Source: Xanthomonas boreopolis (GTDB lineage Bacteria > Pseudomonadota > Gammaproteobacteria > Xanthomonadales > Xanthomonadaceae). From it: a stretch of 64,000 nt of DNA. Location: positions 1 to 64,000 of the forward strand of contig BNBA01000020.1 of the NCBI GenBank assembly GCA_014654535.1. Direction: 5' to 3'. The position numbers and the translations under genes were made by a program. Positions 40,293 through 51,633 of this stretch are shown here, in pieces (the first letter of the stretch is position 1; the number at the start of each line of letters is the position of its first letter). The notes beneath the pieces are model-generated. The model saw only the letters and a program-made list of their open reading frames with translations, had not been told where the DNA came from and made no database searches.

Positions 40293-42494
40293 ATGCTGAA
40301 GATGACAGGTCTGGCCATCGCCCTGGCGATGATGGCAAGTGCATCCGTGCAGGCCGCGGATGTGGAATGGAACGGGCTCGGGGCCCAGGCCACCGCATTG
40401 CCGGACGGCGGCTTCGTGCTGGCCACGCCGCAAGGCGAACGGCGCATCGCGGCGCAACCGATGCGCAGCGAGACCGGCAGTGCCATGTTCGACGCGCTGT
40501 TCGCGCTGGCCCAGCAGGAGCTCGAGGCGGATCGGGTCGATGCGATCCGCGATCCCGCGTTCGATGAGGGCAAGCCGGTGGCATGCCGCTGCTTCGAGAC
40601 CGGCGAGCGCTGGCCCTACGTGTGGACGCGGGACGTCAGCTATGCCACCGACCTGGCGCTGGCGCGGCTCGATCCGGAACGCGCGCGCGCATCGCTGCGG
40701 TTCAAGCTGTCCAGGGCGCGCGGCGAGCATGCCCCGGCCGGATTGTTCGTGGCGCAGGACACCGGCTCCGGCGGCAGTTGGCCGGTCAGCACCGACCGGG
40801 TGGTGTGGTTCCTCGCCGCCGAGGACCTGCTCGACGATCCCGCCTTCGCCGGCGAGGTCTGGCAGGCGCTGCAGGGCACGCTGGCCCAGGACCGCGAGTA
40901 CGCGTTCGATCAGCGCATCGGGCTGTACCGCGGCGAGACCTCGTTCCTGGATTGGCGCGAGCAGACCTATCCGGGCTGGACCGCCTCCGACGTGCGCTTC
41001 ATCGGCGAATCCTTCGCGCTGTCCACCAACGTGCTGCACTATCGCGCGCTGCGGCTGGGCGAGCGGTTGGCGAAGGCGCATGGCGACGCCGCGGCCGCGG
41101 GGCGCTACGGGCAGTGGGCCGGGGCGCTGCGCCGCGCGATCGACGTGCGCTTCTGGCGCGAGGAGCGCGGCCAGTACATGAGCTACATCGGCACGGCCGC
41201 GCATCCGGTGCCGTTCGAGAAGTACGACCTGCTGGGCCTGTCGCTGGGCATCGTGTCGGATGCGTTGCCGCGCGAGCGCGCCGCCGCCGCGCTCGCGCGC
41301 TACCCGGCCACCGCGGCCGGCAGCCCGGTGGTGTGGCCGCAGGAGCGCGAGCAGCCGATCTACCACAATCGCGCGCTGTGGCCGTTCGTGAGCGCCTATT
41401 CGCTGCGCGCCGCGCGCCGGCTCGACGATGCGCCGCGCATCGCGATGGAGATCGAATCGTTGCTGCGCGGCACGGCGCTGGCCGGCTCCAACATGGAGAA
41501 CTACGAAATGCTCAGCCAGGCCGTCCACGTGGACGAAGGCCGGCTGAGCGGGCCGGTGGTGAACTCGCCGCGCCAGTTGTGGTCGGTGGCCGGCTACCTG
41601 TCGATGGTGATCGAAGGCGTGTTCGGCGTCGAAGCCGATGGCAGCGTGGCGCCGAAGTTGCCGGCACGGCTGGTGCCGCTGCTGTTCGGCGAACGCGACC
41701 GGATCGTGTTGCGGATGGACGGGCGGCGCTGGACGCTGCTGCGGCCGGCGCGGGACGCCGGCGACCTGCTGGTGGCCGGCCGGCTGGACCGGCGCGGCGA
41801 CGAGACGATCGTGCACCTGGTCGGCGCACGGTCCCGGAATGCCGCGCCTCCCCCCCTGGCTGAGGCTCATTTCGCTCCCGAAACGCCGGCCGAGCCGCGG
41901 CTGCAGGCGGATGGCGCGGACTGGCGCGTGCAGGTCCCGGCCGACGCCACGCTGTACCTCGATGGCCGGCCATATCGCGGCGATGCCGCTGCCTTGCGCC
42001 TGCCGCGCGAGGGCATCGCGCACTGCCTGAGCCTGACCAGGCGCGATGCGCATTGGGAGTCGCTGCACGGTCCCACCGTCTGCACGGGCGCACAGGCCAC
42101 GCTGGCGGGCGACCGGGCCTGGACCTGGCTGGCGCCCGCCGCCGGCCGCTACCGGGCATCGCTGCGCTATCGCAACGGCAACGGGCCGATCAACACCGGC
42201 GTGACCGCCGCGGTGAAACGGCTGGTCCTGCGCTGCGAAGGGCAGCCTCCGCAACGGCATGCCGTGGTGATGCCGCACAGCGTCGGCGAGCAGGATTCCA
42301 CCCAGGCCGTGTTCGATGTCCCCACCGCGGGACGTTGCGGGTTCGCGCTGGAGGAGGGCTTCAACATGAGCGGCCTGGAGCATTTCGCGCACTACACCGG
42401 AGGCGCGGGAGGGCGCTCGGGCGTGCTCAATGCCGCCGACGTCGTGGCGCTGCAACTGGTACGCGTCGGCGCGGACGGAGCGGCGGACCAATGA
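40293..42494 (+). CDS. Exported six-hairpin glycosidase (probable glucoamylase-type)
   Basis: A 733-residue protein with a signal peptide (residues 1-21, ending VQAA). The (alpha/alpha)6 part, about 35-470, has [45 protein letters not shown] and [17 protein letters not shown], all typical of six-hairpin glycosidases with carboxylate catalysts. A beta-rich C-terminal region (about 480-733) may bind carbohydrate. The exact GH family was not assigned. It heads an operon with the transporter and second amylase (ATGA overlaps), which suggests action on maltodextrins in the periplasm. Either ATG 40293 or 40302 could be the start; the ribosome binding site is weak. Confidence 0.75.
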   Translation: MLKMTGLAIALAMMASASVQAADVEWNGLGAQATALPDGGFVLATPQGERRIAAQPMRSETGSAMFDALFALAQQELEADRVDAIRDPAFDEGKPVACRCFETGERWPYVWTRDVSYATDLALARLDPERARASLRFKLSRARGEHAPAGLFVAQDTGSGGSWPVSTDRVVWFLAAEDLLDDPAFAGEVWQALQGTLAQDREYAFDQRIGLYRGETSFLDWREQTYPGWTASDVRFIGESFALSTNVLHYRALRLGERLAKAHGDAAAAGRYGQWAGALRRAIDVRFWREERGQYMSYIGTAAHPVPFEKYDLLGLSLGIVSDALPRERAAAALARYPATAAGSPVVWPQEREQPIYHNRALWPFVSAYSLRAARRLDDAPRIAMEIESLLRGTALAGSNMENYEMLSQAVHVDEGRLSGPVVNSPRQLWSVAGYLSMVIEGVFGVEADGSVAPKLPARLVPLLFGERDRIVLRMDGRRWTLLRPARDAGDLLVAGRLDRRGDETIVHLVGARSRNAAPPPLAEAHFAPETPAEPRLQADGADWRVQVPADATLYLDGRPYRGDAAALRLPREGIAHCLSLTRRDAHWESLHGPTVCTGAQATLAGDRAWTWLAPAAGRYRASLRYRNGNGPINTGVTAAVKRLVLRCEGQPPQRHAVVMPHSVGEQDSTQAVFDVPTAGRCGFALEEGFNMSGLEHFAHYTGGAGGRSGVLNAADVVALQLVRVGADGAADQ

Positions 42495-43972
42495 ACCGCA
42501 AGCCGACCCTGTCGTTCTGGCAGATATGGAACATGTGCTTCGGCTTCCTGGGCATCCAGTTCGGCTTCGCGCTGCAGAACGCCAACGCCAGCCGCATCTT
42601 CCAGACCCTGGGCGCCAACATCGACGACGTGCCGGGATTGTGGATCGCCGCGCCGCTCACGGGCCTGCTGGTGCAGCCGATCATCGGCCACCTGTCCGAC
42701 CGCACCTGGAACCGCTTCGGCCGGCGCCGGCCGTACTTCATGATCGGCGCGGTGTTCACCACGCTGGCGCTGCTGGTGATGCCCAACTCGCCGGCGCTAT
42801 GGATCGCGGCCGGCACGCTGTGGGTGCTCGACGCCTCGATCAACATCTCGATGGAGCCGTTCCGCGCCTTCGTCGGCGACCAGCTCGCGCCGGCGCAGCG
42901 CCCGACCGGCTATGCCATGCAGAGCTTCTTCATCGGCGTCGGCGCGGTCGTGGCGAGCTTCCTGCCCTGGCTGTTGGCGAAGTGGGGCGTCGCCAATACC
43001 GCGGCGCCGGGCGAGATGCCGGATACCGTGCGCTACGCCTTCTACCTCGGCGGCGCGGTGCTGTTCCTGTCGATCGCCTGGACGGTGCTCACCACCCGCG
43101 AGTATTCGCCGCAACAACTGGCTGCGTTCGACGACGCCGTGCCGCCGGAGGCGACGGGAGAAGCGCGGCCTGCCGGCCTGCCGTCGTCCGCGGCGGGCGC
43201 CGGCTGGGTGGGCGCCGGCCTGGCGCTGGCGGCCGCGATCGCCTGGCGCGAGGGCGACCGCATGCTCTACGTGCTGGCCGGGCTGCTGGCCGGCTACGGC
43301 CTGCTGCTGCTGGCGGCGCGGTGGATCCGTCGCGACCGCATGCTGGTCTCGATCGTGCACGACCTGGGCCGGATGCCGCAGGCGATGCGACGGCTGGCCT
43401 GGGTGCAGTTCTTCTCCTGGTTCGCGCTGTTCGCGATGTGGATCTACACCACCGCCGCGGTGACCCAGGTGCACTTCGGCGCGACCGATCCCGGTTCGGC
43501 CGCCTACAACGAAGGCGCCAACTGGGTCGGCGTGCTGTTCGGCGCCTACAACGGCTTTGCCGCGGTGGCCGCGCTGGTGATCCCGTGGATGGTCCGCGCG
43601 ATGGGCCTGCGCTGGAGCCACCTGGTGAACCTCGCGCTCGGCGCGGCAGGCCTGTACTCGCTGCTGCTGATCCGCGATCCGCAATGGCTGCTGCTGTCGA
43701 TGGTCGGCGTCGGCTTCGCCTGGGCCTCGATCCTGTCGCTGCCGTACGCGCTGCTGTCCGATTGCGTGCCCGCCGCCAAGATGGGCGTGTACATGGGCAT
43801 CTTCAACTTCTTCATCGTGATCCCGCAGCTGGTCGCGGCCAGCGCGCTCGGCTTCGTGCTGAGGTATTGGCTGGGCGGCCAGCCGATCCAGGCCCTGGCG
43901 ATCGGCGCGGCCAGCCTGGTGGTGGCGGGAATCTGCGTTCTGCGCGTGCCGGTCGTCGGGGAGAAAGCATGA
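42491..43972 (+). CDS. GPH-family sugar transporter (maltose/sucrose type)
   Basis: A 493-residue inner-membrane symporter with about 12 hydrophobic helices. [19 protein letters not shown] between helices 2 and 3 is the hallmark loop of plant SUT/bacterial SuxC-like GPH transporters. The central loop (about 205-235) is polar. The start overlaps the upstream stop (ATGA) and its own stop overlaps the next start, so the three genes are probably translated together. It likely carries maltose or short maltodextrins with protons into the cytoplasm, where the GH13 alpha-glucosidase acts. Confidence 0.9.
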   Translation: MNRKPTLSFWQIWNMCFGFLGIQFGFALQNANASRIFQTLGANIDDVPGLWIAAPLTGLLVQPIIGHLSDRTWNRFGRRRPYFMIGAVFTTLALLVMPNSPALWIAAGTLWVLDASINISMEPFRAFVGDQLAPAQRPTGYAMQSFFIGVGAVVASFLPWLLAKWGVANTAAPGEMPDTVRYAFYLGGAVLFLSIAWTVLTTREYSPQQLAAFDDAVPPEATGEARPAGLPSSAAGAGWVGAGLALAAAIAWREGDRMLYVLAGLLAGYGLLLLAARWIRRDRMLVSIVHDLGRMPQAMRRLAWVQFFSWFALFAMWIYTTAAVTQVHFGATDPGSAAYNEGANWVGVLFGAYNGFAAVAALVIPWMVRAMGLRWSHLVNLALGAAGLYSLLLIRDPQWLLLSMVGVGFAWASILSLPYALLSDCVPAAKMGVYMGIFNFFIVIPQLVAASALGFVLRYWLGGQPIQALAIGAASLVVAGICVLRVPVVGEKA

Positions 43973-45687
43973 GATCGAACAGGTGGGTGGCCATGGCGAC
44001 GCTCGCCGCGCTGGCGGGGGCGGCCGGCGCGCAGCAGCGCGCGGACTACTACGGCACCCTGGAGCCGTTCGCCGCCAACGCGGTGTACTTCGTGGTCACC
44101 GACCGCTTCGTCAACGGCGATCCGTCCAACGACCACCGCGACCAGGGCGGGCGCCACCGCACCTTCGACATCCCGGTGCGCTGCCCCGACGGCATCGACG
44201 GCAACATCGGCTACCTCGGCGGCGACTTCAAGGGCGTGGTCGACAACGCGCGCTACATCCGCGACCTCGGCTTCGGCGCGGTCTGGATCACCCCGATCGT
44301 CGACAACCCGGACGAACCGTTCAGCGGCGGCAAGCCGGTCGGCTGCAGCAGCACGCTCAGCGACCAGGGCAAGACCGGCTACCACGGCTACTGGGGCGTC
44401 AACTTCTACAAGCTGGACGAGCACCTGCCCAGCCCGGGGCTGGACTTCGCCGGCTTCACCCGCGCCATGCACGCGCAGGGATTGAAGGTGGTGCTCGACA
44501 TCGTCGGCAACCACGGCTCGCCGGCGTTCACGATGACCCGCAAGCAGGCCGGCTACGGGCAGGTCTTCGACCGCGACGGCAAGCTGCTGGCCGACCACCA
44601 GAACCTGCCGCCGCGGCAGCTCGATCCCAAGCACAATCCGCTGCACGCGTTCTACAACGACATCGGCCCGGTCGATCCCAAGGACGGCTCGATCTTCGAC
44701 GGCAACCTCGCCGAGCTGGCCGATTTCGACCAGGACAACCCGGCGGTGCTGGACTATCTCGCCGGCGCCTACCTGCAATGGCTGGGGCAGGGCGCCGACG
44801 CGTTCCGCATCGACACCATCGGCTGGATGCCCGATGCGTTCTGGCACCGGTTCAGCGCGCGCATCCGGGCCGAAAAGCCGGGCTTCTTCATGTTCGGCGA
44901 GGCCTTCGACTACGACCCCGCCTCGATCGCCCGCCACACCTGGACCCGCAATGCCGGGGTCAGCGTGCTGGACTTCCCGCTGCGCGGCGCGTTGTCGGAC
45001 GTGTTCGGCCGCAAGCGGGCCGGCTTCGAACGGCTGGCCGACGCGCTGTTCCTGCAGGACGGCCCGTATCGCAATCCGTACGAACTGATGACCTTCTACG
45101 ACAACCACGACATGGCGCGCCTGGATGCCGACGACCACGGCTTCATCGACGCGCACAACTGGCTGTTCACGGCGCGCGGCATCCCGGTGATCTACTACGG
45201 CTCGGAGACCGGCTTCATGCGCGGCCGCGCCGAGCATGCCGGCAACCGCGCCTACTTCGGCCAGGAGCGCGTCGACATCGCCCCGCAGAGCCCGATCTTC
45301 GCGCCCTTGCGGCGGATCGCCCGCCTGCGCGAAACCACGCCCGCGCTGCAGCGCGGCCTGCAGGTCGACGTGGCGCTGCGGGGCGATCAGGCCGCCTTCT
45401 ACCGGGTCTACCAGCACGGCGGCCAGGCCCAGACCGCGCTGGTGCTGCTCAACAAGGGCGATGCGCCACATCGCTTCCGGGTCGACCGTTACCTGCAGGC
45501 GGGGCGTTGGCGCGACGCGCTGGACGGCGGCGCGTTCGAGGCCGGCCGGAGCTTGGAAGCCGAGGTGGCGCCGCACGACGTCAAGGTGTTCGTGCTGGAT
45601 GCCGCGGTGACCGAGCCGGCACTGGTCCGGCAGCTGGACCTGCAGATGCAGGCCCAGGCCGAGCGCGACCGGCGCGATGCGCGGTAG
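43969..45687 (+). CDS. Exported GH13 alpha-amylase / cyclomaltodextrinase-like enzyme
   Basis: A 572-residue protein with a signal peptide (about 1-21, AGAAGAQQ). The GH13 core contains DRFVNGDPSND, a likely calcium-binding N-terminus, D282 in ADAFRIDTIGW as nucleophile, E311 in FMFGEAF as acid/base and D381 in FYDNHDMARL. There is no separate binding domain; the C-terminus is a short beta domain plus a charged helix. It overlaps the transporter gene by ATGA. It is expected to cut starch or cyclic/linear maltodextrins in the periplasm or outside. The product pattern cannot be predicted. Confidence 0.9.
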   Translation: MRSNRWVAMATLAALAGAAGAQQRADYYGTLEPFAANAVYFVVTDRFVNGDPSNDHRDQGGRHRTFDIPVRCPDGIDGNIGYLGGDFKGVVDNARYIRDLGFGAVWITPIVDNPDEPFSGGKPVGCSSTLSDQGKTGYHGYWGVNFYKLDEHLPSPGLDFAGFTRAMHAQGLKVVLDIVGNHGSPAFTMTRKQAGYGQVFDRDGKLLADHQNLPPRQLDPKHNPLHAFYNDIGPVDPKDGSIFDGNLAELADFDQDNPAVLDYLAGAYLQWLGQGADAFRIDTIGWMPDAFWHRFSARIRAEKPGFFMFGEAFDYDPASIARHTWTRNAGVSVLDFPLRGALSDVFGRKRAGFERLADALFLQDGPYRNPYELMTFYDNHDMARLDADDHGFIDAHNWLFTARGIPVIYYGSETGFMRGRAEHAGNRAYFGQERVDIAPQSPIFAPLRRIARLRETTPALQRGLQVDVALRGDQAAFYRVYQHGGQAQTALVLLNKGDAPHRFRVDRYLQAGRWRDALDGGAFEAGRSLEAEVAPHDVKVFVLDAAVTEPALVRQLDLQMQAQAERDRRDAR

Positions 45688-45715
45688 CCGCCGCGAACCG
45701 GCGCGCGCGGGCTAG

Positions 45716-46747
45716 CTAGCCGGCCTGCGACGAATCGCGCAGCACCAGCCGGGTCGGAATGGTGCGGTTCTCCGCGGGTTCGCCCCGGATCAGCGCGATC
45801 AGGCTCTCCACCAGCAGTGCGCCGGCCTGCTTGGTGTCCTGCTGCACGGTGGACAGGGCCGGCGCCATCGCGCCGGCGATCGGGATGTCGTCGAACCCGG
45901 TCACCGCGACGTCCTGCGGCACGCGCAGGCCCCGCTCGCGCAGCGCCCGCATCGCCCCGATCGCGATCAGGTCGCTGGCGGCGCAGATCGCATCGAACGG
46001 CACGCCCCGCGCCAGCAGCTCCGCGGCCGCCTCGTAGCCGGACTGCTCGGTGGTGATCGCATCGGCCTGCAGCGCGGCATCCGCCGACAGCCCGGCGCTT
46101 TCCAACGCCTCGCGATAGCCGCGCCAGCGCTCGAAGAACTCCGGGTAGTGGTTCGAGGCATGGCCGAGGAAGGCGATCCGGCGGCGGCCGCGCTCGATCA
46201 GGTGGCAGGTAATGTCCAGCCCGCCCTGGAAGTTGTCGCTGCCGATCGAGATGCCGGGCTGGTCGGGCAGGGCGGCGCCCCAGCGCACGAAGTGCGTGCC
46301 CTGTTCGACCAGTTGCTGCAGCCGGTGCCGGGCCTCCAGGTAGTCGCCGTAGCCGAGCAGGATCAGCCCGTCGGCCTTGTGGCTGTCCTCGTAGTCGGCG
46401 TGCCAGTCGGTGGACAGCTGCTGGAACGACACCAGCAGGTCGTAGCCGCGCATCGCGCAGGCGCGGGTGATCGAGCCCAGCATCGAGTGGAAGAACGGGT
46501 TGATCAGCGAATCGTCCGGGGTCGGGTCCTCGAAGAACAGCAACGCCAGGGTCCCGGCATTGCGCAGGCGCAGGCTGGAGGCGTTCTTGTCGACCTTGTA
46601 GTTCAGCTGCCGGGCGATCTCCAGGATCCGCTTGCGGGTCTCCGGGTTGACCATCGGGCTGCCGCGCAGCGCCCGCGACACCGTCGGCTGGGAAACCCCG
46701 GCCAGGTAGGCGATGTCGAGCGAGGTGGGCTTGCCCTTGATGGTCAT
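45716..46747 (-). CDS. LacI-family transcriptional regulator of maltodextrin genes
   Basis: A 343-residue regulator. ATG 46747 starts MTIKGKPTSLDIAYLAGVSQ, and the helix-turn-helix plus hinge VSQPTVSRALRGS with LNYKVDKNASSLR follow. The periplasmic-binding-like effector domain runs from residue 65 with DGLILLGYGD, GHASNHYPEFFERWRGYREA, CAASDLIAIGAMRAL and VTGFDDIPIA. An alternative GTG start lies 15 bases upstream. It converges with the amylase gene. It is the natural candidate to bind the three palindromes at 30222, 35064 and 40137, with maltose or a derivative as effector. Confidence 0.92.
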   Translation of the reverse strand: MTIKGKPTSLDIAYLAGVSQPTVSRALRGSPMVNPETRKRILEIARQLNYKVDKNASSLRLRNAGTLALLFFEDPTPDDSLINPFFHSMLGSITRACAMRGYDLLVSFQQLSTDWHADYEDSHKADGLILLGYGDYLEARHRLQQLVEQGTHFVRWGAALPDQPGISIGSDNFQGGLDITCHLIERGRRRIAFLGHASNHYPEFFERWRGYREALESAGLSADAALQADAITTEQSGYEAAAELLARGVPFDAICAASDLIAIGAMRALRERGLRVPQDVAVTGFDDIPIAGAMAPALSTVQQDTKQAGALLVESLIALIRGEPAENRTIPTRLVLRDSSQAG

Positions 46748-46880
46748 GGCGGCCGAAGGCACGGAACGGGTCAGGCATCATGCCACGTCGCGCACCGCCG
46801 CCGGGATTGGTTTACCATTGCCGGGATCACCCTCCTGTACGGACAAGGTGGCCCGCGGAAACGCCGGCCGAGCGTGCGAC

Positions 46881-46907
46881 ATGAGCACTACCACCGCCCA
46901 CCGCTGA
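46881..46907 (+). CDS. Thr-rich leader peptide before thrS
   Basis: An 8-codon ORF, MSTTTAHR, with three adjacent Thr codons (ACT ACC ACC) and TGA at 46905-46907. It ends 22 bases before an intrinsic terminator and 132 bases before thrS. The layout is that of a transcription-attenuation leader responding to charged tRNA-Thr. The ribosome binding site is weak, so translation is unproven. Confidence 0.5.
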   Translation: MSTTTAHR

Positions 46908-46929
46908 CCCATGCCGCAGGCCCCGCACA

Positions 46930-46952
46930 GGCGCCTTCCGGCGCCTTTTTTT
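46930..46952 (+). terminator. Intrinsic terminator in the thrS leader
   Basis: GGCGCC (46930-46935) pairs with GGCGCC (46940-46945) around TTCC, followed by seven T. CGCCGG at 46862-46867 is complementary to CCGGCG at 46938-46943, so an alternative antitermination pairing is possible. Confidence 0.8.
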
Positions 46953-47039
46953 GTGGGTCCCTGAACAGAGCTGCGCCTTCGCGCGGCTTTCCGAACGCAA
47001 CCCCGCCGGCCCCGGCCAGGCATCGAGTTCCTCCCCGCC

Positions 47040-48944
47040 ATGATCACCATCACGCTCCCCGACGGCAGCCGCCGCGAATTCGAAGGTCCCGTTTCCGTCA
47101 TGCAGGTCGCCCAGTCGATCGGCGCCGGCCTGGCCAAGGCCACCATCGCCGGCTCGGTGGACGGCGTGCTGGTCGATGCCAGCGACGTCATCGACCACGA
47201 TGCCAGCCTGCGCATCATCACCGCCAAGGACGAGGAGGGTGTGGAGATCATCCGCCACTCCTGCGCCCACCTGGTCGGCCACGCCGTCAAGCAGTTGTAC
47301 CCGGACGTGAAGATGGTGATCGGCCCGGTGATCGCCGAGGGCTTCTACTACGACATCTACTCCGAGCGCCCGTTCACGCCGGAAGACCTGGCCGCGATCG
47401 AGAAGCGCATGGCCGAGCTGATCGCCCAGGACTACGACGTGGTCAAGAAGATGACCCCGCGCGCCGAGGTGGTCGAGATCTTCAAGGCGCGCGGCGAGGA
47501 CTACAAGCTGCGCCTGATCGAGGACATGCCCGAGGACGTCAAGGCGATGGGCATGTACTACCACCAGGAATACGTGGACATGTGTCGCGGCCCGCACGTG
47601 CCGAACACGCGCTTCCTGAAGGCGTTCAAGCTGACCCGCATCTCCGGCGCCTACTGGCGCGGCGACGCGCAGAACGAGCAACTGCAGCGCATCTACGGCA
47701 CCGCCTGGGCCGACAAGAAGCAGCTCGACGCCTATATCCAGCGCATCGAGGAAGCCGAGAAGCGCGACCACCGCAAGATCGGCAAGGCCCAGGACCTGTT
47801 CCACCTGCAGGAGGAAGGCCCGGGCCTGGTGTTCTGGCATCCCAAGGGCTGGGCGATCTGGCAGGTGGTCGAGCAGTACATGCGCCGGGTCTACCGCGAG
47901 AGCGGCTACGGCGAGGTGCGTTGCCCGCAGATCCTGGACGTGTCGCTGTGGCAGAAGTCCGGCCACTGGGACAACTACCAGGAGAACATGTTCTTCACCG
48001 AGTCGGAGAAGCGCACCTACGCGGTCAAGCCGATGAACTGCCCGGGCCACGTCCAGGTGTTCAACCAGGGCCTGCACAGCTACCGCGACCTGCCGATCCG
48101 CTACGGCGAGTTCGGCGCCTGCCACCGCAACGAGCCGTCCGGCGCGCTGCACGGCATCCTGCGCGTGCGCGGCTTCACCCAGGACGACGGCCACATCTTC
48201 TGCACCGAGGAGCAGATCGAGGCCGAGGTCACCGCGTTCCACCAGCAGGCGCTGAAGGTCTATTCCGACTTCGGCTTCGACGACATCCAGATCAAGATCG
48301 CGCTGCGCCCGGAAAAGCGCCTGGGCGACGATGCGACCTGGGACAAGGCCGAGGCCGCGCTGCGCTCGGCGTTGAGCCGCAACGGCGTGAGCTGGCAGGA
48401 ACTGCCGGGCGAGGGCGCCTTCTACGGCCCGAAGATCGAGTACCACCTGAAGGACGCGATCGGCCGGACCTGGCAGCTGGGCACGGTGCAGGTCGATTTC
48501 ATGATGCCGCAGCGCCTCGGAGCTGAATACGTCGACGAAAACAGCCAGAAGAGGCATCCGGTGATGCTGCACCGGGCCATCGTCGGCTCGATGGAGCGGT
48601 TCATCGGCATCCTGATCGAGCACCATGCCGGTGCGTTCCCGGCCTGGCTGGCCCCGGTGCAGGCGGTGGTGGCCAATATCACCGACGCGCAGGCCGAATA
48701 CGTCGAGTCGGTCCGGAAAACCCTTGCAAATCAAGGCTTCCGGGTCGAGGCCGATTTGCGGAACGAGAAGATCGGCTATAAGATTCGCGAGCATACGCTG
48801 CAACGCGTGCCATACCTGCTGGTGGTCGGCGACCGCGAGAAGGAAAATGGCGCGGTCGCTGTGCGGACGCGGTCGGGCGAGGACCTGGGGACGATGTCGG
48901 TCTCCGCCTTCATCGAGCGCCTACGGGCAGAGCAGGCAGCCTAA
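47040..48944 (+). CDS. thrS: Threonyl-tRNA synthetase
   Basis: Class II synthetase of 634 residues that charges tRNA-Thr. It has an N-terminal TGS domain (1-62) and an editing domain with H73-x3-H77 ([10 protein letters not shown]). The catalytic core has motif 1, the zinc-site MNCPGH, motif 2 ([20 protein letters not shown]), TQDDGHIFC and motif 3 ([18 protein letters not shown]). The C-terminal anticodon-binding domain runs from about residue 535. It is followed by infC after 55 bases. The Thr-rich leader and terminator upstream suggest control by threonine supply. Confidence 0.98.
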   Translation: MITITLPDGSRREFEGPVSVMQVAQSIGAGLAKATIAGSVDGVLVDASDVIDHDASLRIITAKDEEGVEIIRHSCAHLVGHAVKQLYPDVKMVIGPVIAEGFYYDIYSERPFTPEDLAAIEKRMAELIAQDYDVVKKMTPRAEVVEIFKARGEDYKLRLIEDMPEDVKAMGMYYHQEYVDMCRGPHVPNTRFLKAFKLTRISGAYWRGDAQNEQLQRIYGTAWADKKQLDAYIQRIEEAEKRDHRKIGKAQDLFHLQEEGPGLVFWHPKGWAIWQVVEQYMRRVYRESGYGEVRCPQILDVSLWQKSGHWDNYQENMFFTESEKRTYAVKPMNCPGHVQVFNQGLHSYRDLPIRYGEFGACHRNEPSGALHGILRVRGFTQDDGHIFCTEEQIEAEVTAFHQQALKVYSDFGFDDIQIKIALRPEKRLGDDATWDKAEAALRSALSRNGVSWQELPGEGAFYGPKIEYHLKDAIGRTWQLGTVQVDFMMPQRLGAEYVDENSQKRHPVMLHRAIVGSMERFIGILIEHHAGAFPAWLAPVQAVVANITDAQAEYVESVRKTLANQGFRVEADLRNEKIGYKIREHTLQRVPYLLVVGDREKENGAVAVRTRSGEDLGTMSVSAFIERLRAEQAA

Positions 48945-48999
48945 GCCAACCCCGGCCGGTCTGGATGATCCGGAAGTGCCGGTTCGATTCCCCTGGGAG

Positions 49000-49536
49000 A
49001 TTGCAACAATCAGTACCCCTGACAACAAACAGAACCGCAGGAACCATGAAATCCGTGTGCCGCGCGTGCGCGTGATCGGCAGCAACGGCGAAATGGTCGG
49101 CGTGTTGTCGCGCGACGAAGCGCTGTCGATGGCCGAGGACGAAGGCCTCGACCTGGTCGAGATCCAGCCGCAGGCCGATCCGCCGGTCTGCAAGATCATG
49201 GATTTCGGCAAGTTCAAGTTCGAACAGCAGAAAAAGGCCAACGAGGCCAAGAAGAAGACCAAGCAGGTCGAGATCAAGGAGCTCAAGTTCCGTCCGGTCA
49301 CGGACGAGGGCGACTACCAGATCAAGCTGCGCAACATGCGCCGCTTCCTGGAGGAGGGCGACAAGGTCAAGGTCAACATCCGCTTCCGTGGCCGCGAGAT
49401 GAGCCACCAGGAGCTGGGCCGCGAGATGGCGGCGCGGATCGAGGCCGACCTGGGCGACGAGATCGTCATCGAGTCGCGCCCGCGCCTGGAAGGGCGCCAG
49501 ATGGTCATGATGATCGCCCCCAAGAAGAAGTCTTGA
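49000..49536 (+). CDS. infC: Translation initiation factor IF-3
   Basis: A protein of about 178 residues that binds the 30S subunit and checks the start codon. [19 protein letters not shown] starts the N-domain, the [15 protein letters not shown] linker follows, and the C-domain carries [13 protein letters not shown] and [10 protein letters not shown]. There is no ATG, GTG or TTG at the family N-terminus. ATT 49000 ([11 protein letters not shown]) or ATC 49009 (9 bases after GGGAG) is the likely start. Rare AUU/AUC starts in infC allow IF-3 to repress its own synthesis. Confidence 0.96.
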   Translation: MATISTPDNKQNRRNHEIRVPRVRVIGSNGEMVGVLSRDEALSMAEDEGLDLVEIQPQADPPVCKIMDFGKFKFEQQKKANEAKKKTKQVEIKELKFRPVTDEGDYQIKLRNMRRFLEEGDKVKVNIRFRGREMSHQELGREMAARIEADLGDEIVIESRPRLEGRQMVMMIAPKKKS

Positions 49537-49644
49537 GGGCGCGCCCCCGGCCGGTGCCCGCACGTCCCGTGCGGGGATCCGGCGGGGCGGGACCCGCGTG
49601 GCCGCCCGTGTCCCGCACCGGGGCGCCGGCGCCAATGCGCTGAT

Positions 49645-49673
49645 TTGCAAGACATTCCGCAATCTGGCATGAT
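49645..49673 (+). promoter_or_regulatory. Probable rpmI-rplT promoter
   Basis: TTGCAA (49645-49650) and CATGAT (49668-49673) with a 17-base spacer. About 155 bases of GC-rich leader then precede rpmI and could hold an L20-type autoregulatory structure, which was not resolved. Confidence 0.55.
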
Positions 49674-49827
49674 AGACGGCTCCGATTCGTCGGGGTGCCG
49701 CGCGAGCGGTACAGGACCGGCTCCGTTCCCTTGGGGAACAGGGGCTTACAAGCAGGCCGGGGCAAGGACGGAAAGCGTGGCAAGGCCACCGCCCTCGTCA
49801 GTGACATACACCATCAAGGACATAGCA

Positions 49828-50025
49828 ATGCCCAAGATCAAGACCAACCGGGCGGCGGCCAAGCGTTTCCGCAAGACCGCCTCCGGCAAGTACAAGGCCG
49901 GCCACGCCAATCGTAGCCACATCCTCACCAAGAAGGCGACCAAGCGGAAGCGCAACCTGCGTCAGACGAACCACGTCCGCGCAGAAGACGCAGGCCGTCT
50001 GGACCGCATGCTTCCCTACCTCTGA
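49828..50025 (+). CDS. rpmI: 50S ribosomal protein L35
   Basis: A 65-residue basic protein: [20 protein letters not shown], then [20 protein letters not shown], ending RLDRMLPYL, as in all L35 proteins. Its gene sits between infC and rplT in the conserved order, 10 bases before rplT. Confidence 0.98.
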   Translation: MPKIKTNRAAAKRFRKTASGKYKAGHANRSHILTKKATKRKRNLRQTNHVRAEDAGRLDRMLPYL

Positions 50026-50035
50026 GGACTGAACA

Positions 50036-50395
50036 ATGGCACGAGTCAAGCGTGGCGTGCAGGCGCGCCGCCGTCACAAGAAGATCCTGACCCTGGCGAA
50101 GGGCTACTACAACGCCCGCCGCAAGGTCTTCCGCGTCGCCAAGCAGGCGGTCATCAAGGCGCAGCAGTACGCCTACATCGGCCGCAAGCAGAAGAAGCGC
50201 AATTTCCGCTCGCTGTGGATCACCCGCATCAACGCGGCCGCCCGCATCAACGGCCTGAGCTACAGCCGTTTCATGAACGGCCTGCAGAAGGCCGGCATCA
50301 CCCTGGACCGCAAGGTGCTGGCGGACATCGCCGTGCACGACGCGGCCGGTTTTGCCGCGCTGGCTGAGAAGGCGAAGGGCGCGCTGGCGGCTTGA
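50036..50395 (+). CDS. rplT: 50S ribosomal protein L20
   Basis: A 119-residue 23S rRNA-binding protein essential for early 50S assembly. It begins [20 protein letters not shown] and has [19 protein letters not shown] and [20 protein letters not shown] in conserved order. L20 often represses its own operon. Hairpins follow before pheS. Confidence 0.98.
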   Translation: MARVKRGVQARRRHKKILTLAKGYYNARRKVFRVAKQAVIKAQQYAYIGRKQKKRNFRSLWITRINAAARINGLSYSRFMNGLQKAGITLDRKVLADIAVHDAAGFAALAEKAKGALAA

Positions 50396-50416
50396 GTGCG
50401 AGTCCCCTCGCGGGAA

Positions 50417-50495
50417 CCCGCGCCTCCGTGCGCGGGCTCTTGCTAGGGAAACATCGCCGAAATCCGGGGGAAGGGCGCGAGCCCTTCCCCTTTTT
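50417..50495 (+). terminator. Tandem hairpins between rplT and pheS
   Basis: The first hairpin (50417-50423 with 50430-50436) has a 7-bp GC stem. The second (50467-50476 with 50481-50490) has a 10-bp stem with a GCGA loop, followed by TTTTTCTTT, and is a good intrinsic terminator. No Phe-rich leader peptide was found between rplT and this terminator, unlike E. coli pheM. Confidence 0.75.
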
Positions 50496-50501
50496 CTTTG
50501 A

Positions 50502-51518
<1,017 letters not shown>

Positions 51519-51525
51519 ATCACGT

Positions 51526-51626
51526 CCGGGACTCGGGACGGGGCTCGGACTCGCAGAAGCGCTACTGCTGCTGCCGGTCCGCGAGCCAGCCCCTCCGAAT
51601 CCCGGGTCCCCAGTCCCGAGTCCCGG
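51526..51626. repeat. 13-bp inverted repeat in the pheS-pheT gap
   Basis: CCGGGACTCGGGA (51526-51538) is the exact reverse complement of 51614-51626. The 75-base spacer contains further degenerate CGGACTCG-like units. This looks like a xanthomonad REP-type intergenic repeat. The right arm ends 7 bases before pheT, so it may affect pheT translation. Confidence 0.7.
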
Positions 51627-51633
51627 AAAGACC

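Noticed and set aside
40176-42491. A 771-codon minus-strand open frame opposite the six-hairpin glycosidase
   Set aside because: Arg/Gln/His-rich antisense shadow; the plus strand encodes signal peptide and glycosidase motifs and has translational coupling to the transporter.
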